From assembly GCA_001798185.1 (NCBI GenBank), contig MGRM01000009.1, positions 21,745-85,744 of the forward strand: a stretch of 64,000 bases of DNA. Reading direction: 5' to 3'. Below are positions 10,175 to 19,932 of the stretch, one piece after another; positions within the stretch are counted from its first letter, which is position 1; every line of letters starts with the position of its first letter. The notes under the pieces are model-generated. The model ran no database searches. It was not told the DNA's origin and saw only the letters and a list, made by a program, of their open reading frames with translations. The stretch is from Deltaproteobacteria bacterium RIFCSPHIGHO2_02_FULL_44_16 (GTDB taxonomy: Bacteria; UBA10199; 2-02-FULL-44-16). A program made the position numbers and the translations under genes.

Positions 10175-10366
10175 TTAAGCTTTATTGAGTCTTTTCTTTT
10201 TGACATACGCCCAAAGTTTTTTGGTCATCGCACTTGGAGCAATGGGTTTATTGCCAAATACTTTTTGTAAGGGATCCTTACAACCTTTGAAGTTGATGGT
10301 GTATCCCCCAAACGCTCCCTTTTTCTTTCCGCGTTTGTGAAGTCTCTTTCGTTTTTTCACTGGCAT
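10175..10366 (-). CDS. Small basic protein resembling half of a SWIB/MDM2 domain
   Basis: 63 residues: a Lys/Arg-rich N-terminus (KKRKRLHKRGKKKG) followed by DPLQKVFGNKPIAPSAMTKK and LWAYVKKKRL. The LW-YVK--L helix and the FG-KP-x6-MTK pattern resemble the SWIB fold, which in bacteria is known from chlamydiae and some other groups, often linked to chromatin-like DNA binding. Only about half the usual domain is present, so it may be a minimal or dimerising form. AAAGGGG precedes the ATG. A nucleic-acid-binding role is inference from the charge; there is no further evidence. Confidence 0.5.
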   Translation of the reverse strand: MPVKKRKRLHKRGKKKGAFGGYTINFKGCKDPLQKVFGNKPIAPSAMTKKLWAYVKKKRLNKA

Positions 10367-10588
10367 GTGTATCCCCTTTGCGATTGGCTTCTTCTATTCC
10401 CTTCACTCGAAAGAAATAAAATGGCCTGTTTGATTTGCCCTCATGATATCAATTTCAGGCTCGAATCAGAAATAAAAAATGAAGAGCAACTCTTGAGAGA
10501 TTTCAACGATACTTGGGGAGAGAAGACATCAGATGGCCAAGGAAATGATTGTAACTATTTGAAATCATTATTATTTTTTAGATCCTAC
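10367..10588. other. Intergenic region upstream of the giant gene
   Basis: Together with the promoter below, this ~270-base gap separates the divergent SWIB-like and giant genes. A short plus-strand frame crosses it but has no ribosome site or recognisable sequence. The stretch is AT-rich just before the sigma-54 site, which would suit enhancer binding and DNA bending, but I see no clear activator palindrome. Confidence 0.4.
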
Positions 10589-10605
10589 TTGGCACTCGAC
10601 TTGCA
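10589..10605 (+). promoter_or_regulatory. Sigma-54 (RpoN) promoter
   Basis: TTGGCACTCGACTTGCA matches the -24/-12 consensus TGGCAC-N5-TTGCA, with GG and GC separated by exactly 10 bases. The expected start of transcription is about 12 bases further on, some 25 bases before the giant gene's ATG at 10641. Sigma-54 promoters need an AAA+ enhancer-binding protein; none is encoded in this window. Confidence 0.75.
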
Positions 10606-10640
10606 TCTGATATCCCTCTTTCTCTCATGAGGCATAGAAC

Positions 10641-13600
10641 ATGGTAGGTTCACGTCCAATAGGTGAGAAGCAAAACAACATCTGTGATGAAACAAGCGTG
10701 CTCGTCTGCGAAGAAGCGCCTTCAGAAAGTGCACAAACAACAACCTCATCAGTGGCACATGAAGATACTTACGCAGCTTCTTTGAGAACCAGGGAAGATT
10801 CCCTAACCGCAGAAACACTACAACGAAATGCCCTTCGCATAACACCACAGACTCCACCTCCTCTCGATGCTGCAAGTGCCATAAAAGAATTATTGCGTAT
10901 CGCACCGCCTGAGCTCGCAAATCAGATCAGATTTTCGAATGAACTTGTTCCAACCATTCGCGATTATGCTCGGATCATTGAAGAACTCGCCATAGCAAGA
11001 AATGACCTTTTATCACTGTCATTAAAAGGATTAAGAAACCTTGTTGAATTTTTATCAGAGCGAATGGGAAAATATCGAACGTTCCTTCTTGCGGAAAACG
11101 ATCGCATTAAAAAAGAAGAAGATCGTATTCGGCCGTCAATATTCGATCCTCTTAATATGATTCCTGTTTCTGATGACAATTGGCAAAGTGATGAAGGAAA
11201 AGCAGTGCGTGCAGCGCTTGCAGCGCTTGAAAAAGATTTGGTTCACTTAGGGTTTCTTCGCGCTCCTTATGAACACCGAAGCATTGGGCAGTCGTATTTG
11301 TTCACCAATACAATGTCTCTTTCAAAGGGGCTTGAGCTACTGGATGAAATGACACGTCGTTTTCTCACCCATGAAGAGAAACGTATGCGTTTGTTGACAG
11401 AGCAGCGACTGCGAGAAGTAAGAAAAATCTCAGCGACACATCATCGCATGGGAACGCTCAAAGCGCTTTATGCCAGAATCGCACCGATTAATGCTCTTCA
11501 TCTTTCAGCATCTGACATTGGCCAGGAAGTGGAGAATCAAATTGCACGCTACGAAGATCTCATGGGGAAAACAGGAGTAAAGCTCGGGAAACTCAATGAA
11601 GCAGCTCTCATTCGCACCAATGAAGCCATGATCGAGATGGCGGAAGCACAACAGGAGATAGTTGCTTCTGCAGACCTGCAAAAAAACGGAGTGATTACTC
11701 TTGGAAGCGCTTGGCTTTGGGGAATTGAAAAAACTCTCTCTCCGCTCAATCCTGTTGTTCACGATCGATCCCGTGAGCTGCATGTTCACAATGCCCATCG
11801 TTTTGACACTATGCTCGCCACACTTCGCAAAGCAAAAGAAGCCTATGACAATGGAAGTTTTGAGACCGGACAAAAACTTTTTTTGTCACTTGATCAGAAA
11901 GAATTTGAAGAACTTCAGAAACTTTTTTCCTCTGCACAAACGCAGCAGTTCTATGTCAACATGGGGCTTGTTGTTGTCTCAGCCTCAATCACAGGTCCTC
12001 TGGTTGGTTTAGCTGGTGGGCTCATCGGTTTTGCGAAAGGAAGTATTGGCGCTTATCTTGCTTCTGGAGTTATCTTCACGATCGCGCGTCGTCTTGGCGC
12101 GGCAGCCGTAACGACCTCCACTCTCTATAATCAAAAGGAACCGGTCGCCATGAATGCTGGCTCGTGGTTGGGAGAGATGGCGCTTGCCTCAACGATGTTT
12201 GGAGTACTTGGCAAATCCATGCAAGCATACGAAGCGTATGCACTCTCAAGAATGGGTCAAGTGGCTGCGCAGCGTATCGCTGCGCGACAAACTTCGACAG
12301 CGGTAGCTGGAAAAACGTTGAGTGAAGCTGAATACAACGCACTTCTCACCGAAGAAGTCGCAGCAATTCTCAAGCATCCGATTTACGGCGACGCCTACAA
12401 GGCAGGTGCATTTGCTGCTGAGCTTGCGGGCTTTACGGGATTTGAATGGGTTGTGCGTATCGGACAAATTGCGTGGGAAGGCTATAAACAACTGGAAGAA
12501 GTTGATTTTGATCCTGCACGCGCGGCCTCTGAACTTCTTACTTATGAAGCCTGGAAAGATCGCTTTATCTTTCTTGCGGGACTCAAAGCTGGTGGATGGC
12601 TTACTCAAGATATCACTGATGCCTTTCATGGCAGGGTCGGAGACTTCCTCAGGCGCAGAGTAGAAGTAAGATGGCAAGCTTTTTGCGTTAAAGCAAAAAT
12701 GCTCGAAGCGAAGTGGGCTGAATTTGCTCGAAGCGAAGTCCCTTCACCGGAACGAATGATACGACTTGCCAAAGAAGGCATAGCTCTTTTTCGCGAGTAT
12801 ATAGACATACTCAAAGGCAATAGAGAACCAGCCAGTAAAATCGCAAAGTATGAAAAGGCGATAGAAGAAATTGACAGTTTGGTAAGACGCCTTGTCGAGT
12901 ATATCAAACAGATTGGCAACAAATGGCCGCAACCAGCATGGGAGGCTGCCCCTGGAGGAGATGAAAGTGGCGGAGCTCGTCCATGGCTTCAGGTCTTGCG
13001 ACCTTCACCGATAATGAGTGAAGGTCGACACGATGGCTTTGGTGATCCCCAATCGTTTGGAATACCAATGGATGATCCGATGGACGGACCAACACGTGTT
13101 GGCCCGATGATCGTTGCTGGAAGTGATCCGAGTGGCAGTGGAAAAAAACCAGAAGAACCTGATACGTTGAGTGAACGACGAGGGCTTTCAAATGAAGAGG
13201 AAGTCGACGAAGAAATAGAGCCTGGAGAAAGAACCGCATCTGACCAAACAGCTGACATTCTACCAGATGAAACTGCGACACGCGATACGGTGCTAGATAC
13301 ACCTCTCTCTGACCTTATCGGAGATCTTTCTCTTGAAGATGTAACTGCGGGAGGTTTGGAAGCACGACAAATACGTGCTCTGACACCAGAAGAAATCGAG
13401 GTCATCGCCAGCACTGCGGAAACAACGGCCGATCGACCTGGAATTCTTGAAAGTGCGGAAACAGCAAGCGGTACTCTTCTCGACCCTGCGGATATTCCAG
13501 CTCCTGCAGAAAGTGGTGAAGGCTCTCTTGAAATTCCAGTGCATGCACTGTCTCCTGGTCAACTCGCAAGTCTCGCACGACCCGATGATGACGAAGCACC

Positions 13601-15632
13601 CACGACTGATTACTTACTCCCTCCTGATTTAGTGCAACGTTTTCTGGACGTCCATAAAGCTCCAACACTTGGAACAGTAGCCAAGACACCAGAAGGAATC
13701 GAACCAGCTCCGTCACCTCCTGTAGAGCAAAAACCGCCGCCTCTGACGGTTTTCCTCGCTGGACGACCGGTCCCCTCTCCAGAAGTAATAGAGCGGAGCC
13801 TCGTTCTGACAGACACCCCCATTGGAGAAATGTCGGATCAGATTGACGCCGCGGGATCAGAAGCAGGCATCACACTCTATGGCGATGTACAAAAATATGG
13901 CGACAATAATTATGATGCGACGTTAAAGTATAAAAGAGGTGGAGGAGTCTTTGATGGTGGAGGCGATGGAGCGCAAACTACTCATGCCGTGAAAATAGCA
14001 ACGACAGAAGTTGCTGCACATACGCGTGAACTTCCAACCACGGTTGCGGCTGACCCGGAAGCTTTCAACGAAAGAGAAACTGTAGCTCTCATGGCAAGAG
14101 GGGGAAGAGACCGGGTACTCAGTCAAAAAAATTACTTAGCAAAAGTTCGCGTCCATACTCGACGGGAACCAGTTGATCTTGCACATGCAACCGCGACTGA
14201 AGCAAGAGAAAAACTCGGAACTGAAATGTACGGTCTTGTTCTTGAAGCTCTTGGACGAGCAGAGCCGCTCTTTACAGCAATCGCAACAGCTCACGAAGCA
14301 GTCAACGAAAGTCCACTTCCAGGGAAACCGACTGGGTTTATGACCTTTGTGGTCGATCTCATCGTTGAAGTCGTTGATGCAAAAGGACATCGTCATTACT
14401 TTGATGTGACCTACCATGCGGGAGATGCGAGAAAAATTCATTACGATGCCACGGGCCGTATCGTCTTTAAGACAGAAGATCATACCAAGGCTTTAGCCAC
14501 AACCACTGTTGATCCTCTCTTACCTGGTTCCAAAACAGGATACGCAAAAGCACTCACCGGTTCTCATGTCGTCACTCACTATCTCGGCGGAGGAGAGGGA
14601 CATATACTTGTCGGTGATGTCGATATTGCCGAAATTCACGATGGAGATATTACGGTGAAAGGATCTGATAGCATCTCCACTGCTCCTTCTGGAGAGATGG
14701 GTGCCATTGCATTAAGTAAAGATACTGCACTCGAGGGAGCTCGTGGTATTGCGATTGCTCTTTTGCAAAACACAACTCGATTCCATGTTGGAAGAAGAAT
14801 TCTTGAAGCCTATGAACAGAGACAGGATCGCACGATAGATGATTGGGGCTACGTCAGAGCAGTCCTGCCACTGCGTGAAGAGTTTCAAAACAGTGGAGAT
14901 TCCGCAAAGCTTGCAAATGATCCTGTCGTCCTTCTCCAAGGTACTTTCGACAATGGCACTGAACCGCAAACAATACCGGCAGTTTCTTTTACAGAACCAG
15001 ATGGAACCACACTCTACTACACACGCAACAGAAACAGAGTTTATATTCAGGATCCAAGCCAGTCGGATCATTACATTTTGCATGCAGTCTGGGGAGGAGA
15101 CAATATAACAGTTCAGGTAAGAAGAGTGAGGATCCAACAATCGCCCGCTGATGTTTATGTTTCTGCAGCAGGAGATCTCGTCGTCTTGGCACATTCAAAT
15201 GTTCCGATAGATACTGTATATATATCTCGGGATAAAAATCATCGTATTCGTTTCTCTTCGACATCACAACCTGGTCATTTGGGAACCGCGCAAATAACCA
15301 TTGAAAAAGATCGTGGAGGAAAGCCGAAAAAAATAACGCTCGCGGTATCAACGAAAGCTAAAGTTCCAGTTGAAGAACTTCCTGTCATTGGTCAAGCTGT
15401 CAAACAAGCAAATGAAAGCCTCGCAGATGCTCTCTCATCAGGACCTGCAACACGACATGAAGCAGATGCTCCGGCACTATCCGTGAATGACTGGATGATT
15501 TTAAATGAAGCTGCAGTCGAGGTAGGGCTCAGCCCTCCACGCGATCCTGCAGAACGTCCACCTGAAATTGTTATCGAACAACGTGGATTAGATGAAAAAC
15601 CAAAGAAACGTTGGTGGGAGTTCTGGAAATAG
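10641..15632 (+). CDS. Giant protein of unknown function (1663 residues)
   Basis: I do not recognise a family. Residues ~1-60 are polar. Residues ~60-430 are strongly helical, probably coiled coil (ARIIEELAIARNDLL, EEKRMRLLTEQRLREVRK). Residues ~438-540 hold hydrophobic Gly/Ala-rich stretches (GLVVVSASITGPLVGLAGG, GAYLASGVIFTIARRLGAAA) that could cross or insert into a membrane. Residues ~550-770 are helical again. Residues ~775-1075 form an acidic, Pro/Gly-rich linker. Residues ~1080-1663 are a mixed alpha/beta and beta-rich tail ending RWWEFWK. No signal peptide is visible. GAGG lies 8 bases before the ATG, and a sigma-54 promoter precedes it. The modular layout recalls secreted effectors or polymorphic toxins, but no known toxin motif is seen; this is only a possibility. 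Confidence 0.8.
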   Translation: MVGSRPIGEKQNNICDETSVLVCEEAPSESAQTTTSSVAHEDTYAASLRTREDSLTAETLQRNALRITPQTPPPLDAASAIKELLRIAPPELANQIRFSNELVPTIRDYARIIEELAIARNDLLSLSLKGLRNLVEFLSERMGKYRTFLLAENDRIKKEEDRIRPSIFDPLNMIPVSDDNWQSDEGKAVRAALAALEKDLVHLGFLRAPYEHRSIGQSYLFTNTMSLSKGLELLDEMTRRFLTHEEKRMRLLTEQRLREVRKISATHHRMGTLKALYARIAPINALHLSASDIGQEVENQIARYEDLMGKTGVKLGKLNEAALIRTNEAMIEMAEAQQEIVASADLQKNGVITLGSAWLWGIEKTLSPLNPVVHDRSRELHVHNAHRFDTMLATLRKAKEAYDNGSFETGQKLFLSLDQKEFEELQKLFSSAQTQQFYVNMGLVVVSASITGPLVGLAGGLIGFAKGSIGAYLASGVIFTIARRLGAAAVTTSTLYNQKEPVAMNAGSWLGEMALASTMFGVLGKSMQAYEAYALSRMGQVAAQRIAARQTSTAVAGKTLSEAEYNALLTEEVAAILKHPIYGDAYKAGAFAAELAGFTGFEWVVRIGQIAWEGYKQLEEVDFDPARAASELLTYEAWKDRFIFLAGLKAGGWLTQDITDAFHGRVGDFLRRRVEVRWQAFCVKAKMLEAKWAEFARSEVPSPERMIRLAKEGIALFREYIDILKGNREPASKIAKYEKAIEEIDSLVRRLVEYIKQIGNKWPQPAWEAAPGGDESGGARPWLQVLRPSPIMSEGRHDGFGDPQSFGIPMDDPMDGPTRVGPMIVAGSDPSGSGKKPEEPDTLSERRGLSNEEEVDEEIEPGERTASDQTADILPDETATRDTVLDTPLSDLIGDLSLEDVTAGGLEARQIRALTPEEIEVIASTAETTADRPGILESAETASGTLLDPADIPAPAESGEGSLEIPVHALSPGQLASLARPDDDEAPTTDYLLPPDLVQRFLDVHKAPTLGTVAKTPEGIEPAPSPPVEQKPPPLTVFLAGRPVPSPEVIERSLVLTDTPIGEMSDQIDAAGSEAGITLYGDVQKYGDNNYDATLKYKRGGGVFDGGGDGAQTTHAVKIATTEVAAHTRELPTTVAADPEAFNERETVALMARGGRDRVLSQKNYLAKVRVHTRREPVDLAHATATEAREKLGTEMYGLVLEALGRAEPLFTAIATAHEAVNESPLPGKPTGFMTFVVDLIVEVVDAKGHRHYFDVTYHAGDARKIHYDATGRIVFKTEDHTKALATTTVDPLLPGSKTGYAKALTGSHVVTHYLGGGEGHILVGDVDIAEIHDGDITVKGSDSISTAPSGEMGAIALSKDTALEGARGIAIALLQNTTRFHVGRRILEAYEQRQDRTIDDWGYVRAVLPLREEFQNSGDSAKLANDPVVLLQGTFDNGTEPQTIPAVSFTEPDGTTLYYTRNRNRVYIQDPSQSDHYILHAVWGGDNITVQVRRVRIQQSPADVYVSAAGDLVVLAHSNVPIDTVYISRDKNHRIRFSSTSQPGHLGTAQITIEKDRGGKPKKITLAVSTKAKVPVEELPVIGQAVKQANESLADALSSGPATRHEADAPALSVNDWMILNEAAVEVGLSPPRDPAERPPEIVIEQRGLDEKPKKRWWEFWK

Positions 15633-15679
15633 GAAATTTGGAGAAGCGAGAAATAATTTCTAGATGCAAACCCTTCTAT

Positions 15680-15743
15680 GTCATCCCCGTGGAAACGGGG
15701 ATCTCCTGAGAACACCTGAGATTCCCGCTTTCGCGGGAATGAC
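15680..15743. repeat. REP-like palindromic repeat (double hairpin)
   Basis: Two hairpins framed by GTCAT ... ATGAC: CCCCGT-GGAA-ACGGGG and TTCCCGC-TTTC-GCGGGAA. It lies between the giant gene and the convergent mltD. The second hairpin recurs at 62513-62535 with paired substitutions. These are features of bacterial REP/BIME-type repeats. Confidence 0.8.
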
Positions 15744-15754
15744 GGTAAAAGTCT

Positions 15755-17335
15755 CTACAACCCAATCGATGTTCGTTTCACTTCTAAAATTGTTCCCGCA
15801 CGGACGCGACGTGGATTGCGAATGCCATTCCATTGCATGATGTCGCGAGCACGAACTCCATATTTTTCTGCGACGTGGCCAAGCGTCTCACCTGGCTGAA
15901 GATGATGCTTGATCGCCGCCTCTTCGACTGCAACCACAACATTGCTTGAAGGGAGCGGGGAGGAGATATCAGTCGGAAGCGTCAGTTTTTGTCCCGGATG
16001 AAGACGAGATCCGCGCATCACATGATTGACTTTCATCAGTTCCGAAAGTCCAACATTATAATGTTGTGAAATCGTCCAAAGACTCTCTCCTCGACGAACC
16101 GTGTGAACGGCTTGAGCAGTCGGAGTCACCGACTCTTGTCCTGTCGGTTTTGACTCTAAAGCAGCTGTCGCTGTTTCTGTCATCTCTTCCGGTGTCGAAT
16201 CTGCTCTTGGAACAGGTTTGGCTTGAGGAGCACGCGCAATCACTCTCCCCTCACGTGGGATGACTAATTGTTGGCCCGGATGAATATGCGAACGTTGACG
16301 TAAATTGTTGGCAACTCTCAGTTCTGCAATACCGACCCCATAACGATTCGCAATTTTTGAAAGCGTCTCTCCACGCTGCACGCGATGCGATGCAATCGTC
16401 ACCCGTTTTTCAACAGGGACCGCTGCATAATTTTCTTTAAATTGTTCTTTGGTGCCTGCAGGAATTTTGACTCGATAATCTCTTTTGCCATGAGGAGTCA
16501 CATCGCGAAGAAGATGCGGATTCAAATCGCGAATGTCACTGATCGAAACACCAGCAGAGGTCGCAATCACATTGAAATCAGTTTGCGAAGGAACCGTCAC
16601 GTGGTCATACGCCAAAGGTTTTTCATACTCAATATCATCAAAACCAAATTTTTTTGGATTCTTTGCCATGAGCATTGCCGCTATATATTTTGGAACATAG
16701 TCACGCGTTTCAGGACGAAGGAGTTTTCGACGCGGCTCCGCGATCACCCAAAAATCGCGACTCCCGGATTGAGCCATAGCACGTCGCACTTTTCCCACTC
16801 CAGCATTATAGGCTGCCATACACAGATACCAGTCCCCGAGTTCCTGATAGAGATCTTTAAAATGACGAGCCGCAGCACGGGTCGCTTGTTCCGGATCACG
16901 GCGTTCATCTTCCCAGGGAGTCGCATACAAACCATACATACGGCCGGTTCCACTCATGAATTGCCACGCCCCCATGGCTCGAGCACGTGAACGGGCATGG
17001 GGATTAAATCCACTTTCGATCAGAGAAATAAAAACGAGGTCCTCAGGAACTCCTTCTTCCTTCAAAATACGTTGCATCATCGGCAGATACCGCCCGGAAC
17101 GGGCAAGATATCGCTCAAAATGACGTCTCCCCGGACCTTGAAAGTATTCCATCCAGGCAAGGACATTGTCATTGACGACGACCGGCATATCAGAATGAAA
17201 ACGCTTCGCCACGCGCTCACGTTTATACTCACCGCTTTCGATATTTTTTGCTCTCCATGCTCCGGTACTGGAGCAACCTTCAAAAAAAACGATAAGAATC
17301 AGATATTTTGCGACGACAAACAGATGGCGTTTCAT
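15755..17335 (-). CDS. mltD: Membrane-bound lytic murein transglycosylase D, three LysM domains
   Basis: 526-residue lipoprotein. The N-terminus is a lipoprotein signal (hydrophobic, then FFEGCSS). The lytic transglycosylase domain (~residues 85-250) has the catalytic Glu in SLIESGFNPHA and GAWQFMSGTGRMYGL, AAYNAGVGKV. Three LysM PG-binding modules follow: HRVQRGETLSKIANRYGVG, HTVRRGESLWTISQHYNVG and HHLQPGETLGHVAEKYGVR. It cleaves glycan strands to 1,6-anhydro products, which feed the recycling enzymes encoded at 32-36 kb. GAGGTGAAGC precedes the ATG. It sits 35 bases after ftsZ and could be cotranscribed with the dcw operon. Confidence 0.93.
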   Translation of the reverse strand: MKRHLFVVAKYLILIVFFEGCSSTGAWRAKNIESGEYKRERVAKRFHSDMPVVVNDNVLAWMEYFQGPGRRHFERYLARSGRYLPMMQRILKEEGVPEDLVFISLIESGFNPHARSRARAMGAWQFMSGTGRMYGLYATPWEDERRDPEQATRAAARHFKDLYQELGDWYLCMAAYNAGVGKVRRAMAQSGSRDFWVIAEPRRKLLRPETRDYVPKYIAAMLMAKNPKKFGFDDIEYEKPLAYDHVTVPSQTDFNVIATSAGVSISDIRDLNPHLLRDVTPHGKRDYRVKIPAGTKEQFKENYAAVPVEKRVTIASHRVQRGETLSKIANRYGVGIAELRVANNLRQRSHIHPGQQLVIPREGRVIARAPQAKPVPRADSTPEEMTETATAALESKPTGQESVTPTAQAVHTVRRGESLWTISQHYNVGLSELMKVNHVMRGSRLHPGQKLTLPTDISSPLPSSNVVVAVEEAAIKHHLQPGETLGHVAEKYGVRARDIMQWNGIRNPRRVRAGTILEVKRTSIGL

Positions 17336-17370
17336 GCTTCACCTCAAAAAAGTAGCTCCAGTATAGCAGC

Positions 17371-18660
17371 TTAATCTGCCTGCTTCCTCAAAAAAGTTGG
17401 AATATCATATTGATCACTTTGATATTCTAAAACTCCGATATCTTTATTGACCTCACGATGAAGATCCCGATCACGAATCGGAAGTGGAACTTCCACATGT
17501 TTGGTCGCAACTGCAAGCTCTTCATGATACATTGCAGCACGCGTTCCCGGCATGTTGCGCATCCCCCCGGAAGGAAAGACATTTTCTTCTATCATCGCAT
17601 AATCCATGTCCTGCCTCGGTTCTGGCATTTTCTGTTGAAAATTTTCGTTTTGAAAATGAGAGATACGATGCGCAGGTGTCGGTGTGGTGCGAACTCGATG
17701 CAGTGGTTTATTAAAGCCAGTTGCAATCACCGTGACACGCATATTGCCTTTCATCGACTCATCAATCACCGCGCCAAAAAGAATATTGGCATCTTCATGC
17801 GCTTCTTCTTGAATGATTTTCGAAGCTTCGCTGATTTCATGAAGTGTCATGTCTGGACCACCGGTCACATTAATCAGAATTCCGGTTGCTCCCTTAATCG
17901 ACACATCTTCCAGCAGAGGTGAAGAAATAGCGCGAGTTGCTGCTTCAATGGCTCGCGCTTCCCCTGTTGCTGTCCCTGCTCCCATAAGAGCCATCCCCAT
18001 TTCATTCATCACGGTTCTGACATCGGCAAAATCAAGATTGATAAGACCGTGCACCGTGATGAGATCTGAAATTCCTTTCACCGCTTGATAGAGCACGCGA
18101 TCTGCTTGCTTGAAGGCGTCGAGCATCGTCACATCCCGCTCGACAATACCAAGCAATTTTTCGTTTGGAATGGTGATGAGCGTATCAACGACTTCGCGCA
18201 GTTCATGAATACCGCGATCTGCTTGCGCCATGCGATGCTTCCCTTCGAACGCAAAAGGTTTCGTCACCACACCAACCGTGAGCGCTCCCATTTCCTTGGC
18301 AAGTTTTGCAATCACAGGAGCGCCACCTGTTCCCGTTCCACCACCCATACCGGCAGTAATGAAGACCATGTCGCATCCTTCGAGATGTTCTGCGAGCGCG
18401 CGTTGATCTTCAATCGCCGCATTTTTCCCTACTTCTGGATTTGCGCCTGCCCCGAGACCCTTGGTCAGTTCACGGCCAATCTGAATTTTGCGAGGCGCTC
18501 GACTAAAGCGAAGCGCCTGCATATCCGTATTGGCAGCGATAAACTCGACCCCTTCAAGTCCCGCTTCCATCATCGTATTTATAGCATTGCCGCCACCTCC
18601 ACCAATGCCAACGACTTTAATTTGTGCGTTTTGCGCCATTTGTTCTACGAGTTCAAACAT
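17371..18660 (-). CDS. ftsZ: Cell division GTPase FtsZ
   Basis: 429 residues. The tubulin signature GGGTGTG is in [14 protein letters not shown], with [11 protein letters not shown] at the N-terminus, the T7 synergy loop ([13 protein letters not shown]) and a typical linker. The C-terminal peptide [12 protein letters not shown] is the conserved site for FtsA and other partners. It forms the Z-ring at midcell. AGGGGGG precedes the ATG. Last divisome gene of the cluster, 16 bases after ftsA. Confidence 0.98.
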   Translation of the reverse strand: MFELVEQMAQNAQIKVVGIGGGGGNAINTMMEAGLEGVEFIAANTDMQALRFSRAPRKIQIGRELTKGLGAGANPEVGKNAAIEDQRALAEHLEGCDMVFITAGMGGGTGTGGAPVIAKLAKEMGALTVGVVTKPFAFEGKHRMAQADRGIHELREVVDTLITIPNEKLLGIVERDVTMLDAFKQADRVLYQAVKGISDLITVHGLINLDFADVRTVMNEMGMALMGAGTATGEARAIEAATRAISSPLLEDVSIKGATGILINVTGGPDMTLHEISEASKIIQEEAHEDANILFGAVIDESMKGNMRVTVIATGFNKPLHRVRTTPTPAHRISHFQNENFQQKMPEPRQDMDYAMIEENVFPSGGMRNMPGTRAAMYHEELAVATKHVEVPLPIRDRDLHREVNKDIGVLEYQSDQYDIPTFLRKQAD

Positions 18661-18676
18661 GTGACCCCCCTATGAG

Positions 18677-19903
18677 TTAAAATATTTCCCCTAACCATTC
18701 CTTCATTCGGTCTTTGACTTTTCCATAGACATTTCGATCTCGAACTCGAAAGCGTCGCTGATCAAAATTCTTAGCGCCCGTAATGACAAGTCCCACACCA
18801 GTTGAGTACATCGGACTACGCACCACATCGACGAGTCCACCGATTGCAATCGGAATACCGCGACGCACCGGAAGATTGAAGACTTGCTCTGCCAGCTCCA
18901 CCGCTCCTTCAACGAGCGTTGCGCCACCTGTCAACACCACTCCTGCTGCAACCATATCTTCACATCCGCCACGCACAATCTCTTGCTGAATCATCGTAAA
19001 AATTTCTTCCATACGAGGTTCAGAAATTTCACCCAGAATTTGTCGTGAAAGAATGCGAGGATTTCGTCCACCCACCGACGGCACTTCAATGGTTTCATCT
19101 TTGTGCACCATTCCCGCAACACAGCATCCATATTTTTGCTTAATCTTTTCGGCTTCATGTGTTGGCGTACGAATTCCCACCGCGATATCATTGGTGAGAT
19201 GATTTCCACCGACAGAAAGCACGGCGGTATGCACAATGCTTCCACCCGAGAAAATGGCGATGTCCGTGGTTCCCCCACCGATATCGACCAGGACCACGCC
19301 GAGTTCTCGCTCATCTCCTGACAGAACAGCCTCAGCAGACGCAAGCTGCTGCAAAACAATGTCGTTCACATTGAGTCCTGCTCTGTTACAACATTTAATG
19401 ATATTTTGTGCAGACGTCACAGCGCCGGTCACAATGTGAACCTTCGCCTCCAGACGCACACCACTCATTCCCACAGGATCACGAACTCCATCCTGATCAT
19501 CAACAATAAATTGTTGTGGAATGACATGGATCACTTCGCGATCGAGCGGAATTGAAACTGCTTGCGCCGCATCGATCACACGATCCACATCTGTCTGGCG
19601 AACTTCTTTCTCTTTAATCGCCACAATGCCATGACTGTTGAGTCCCTTGATGTGACCACCAGCAATGCCGGCATAGACCGATGTGATGTCACATCCTGCC
19701 ATGAGTTCAGCCTCTTCGATCGCTTTTTTAATCGAAGAAACCGTACTATCGATGTTAATCACCACCCCCTTCCGAAGTCCTTTCGAAGGATGAGATCCTA
19801 TCCCGACGATATCGATCCCGTCATCGGTGACCTCTCCGACAATGGCACAGATCTTCGTCGTCCCAATGTCGAGGCCAACGATTAAATCCTCGTTTTTTGC
19901 CAT
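18677..19903 (-). CDS. ftsA: Cell division protein FtsA
   Basis: 408-residue actin-like ATPase. Phosphate-binding motifs: IVGLDIGTTKICAIVG and VVLVDIGGGTTDIAIF; the adenosine motif is VLTGGATLVEGAVELAE. The SHS2 (1c) domain is present near residues 85-160. The C-terminal amphipathic helix (VKDRMKEWLGEIF) is the membrane anchor that tethers FtsZ. AAAGGGGG lies upstream. Confidence 0.97.
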   Translation of the reverse strand: MAKNEDLIVGLDIGTTKICAIVGEVTDDGIDIVGIGSHPSKGLRKGVVINIDSTVSSIKKAIEEAELMAGCDITSVYAGIAGGHIKGLNSHGIVAIKEKEVRQTDVDRVIDAAQAVSIPLDREVIHVIPQQFIVDDQDGVRDPVGMSGVRLEAKVHIVTGAVTSAQNIIKCCNRAGLNVNDIVLQQLASAEAVLSGDERELGVVLVDIGGGTTDIAIFSGGSIVHTAVLSVGGNHLTNDIAVGIRTPTHEAEKIKQKYGCCVAGMVHKDETIEVPSVGGRNPRILSRQILGEISEPRMEEIFTMIQQEIVRGGCEDMVAAGVVLTGGATLVEGAVELAEQVFNLPVRRGIPIAIGGLVDVVRSPMYSTGVGLVITGAKNFDQRRFRVRDRNVYGKVKDRMKEWLGEIF

Positions 19904-19932
19904 ACGCTTTTCCCCCTTTCCTAAAATGCTTT

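Noticed and set aside
10337..10630. 97-codon plus-strand frame between the SWIB-like and giant genes
   Set aside because: It starts inside the SWIB-like gene, has no ribosome site, and covers the sigma-54 promoter.
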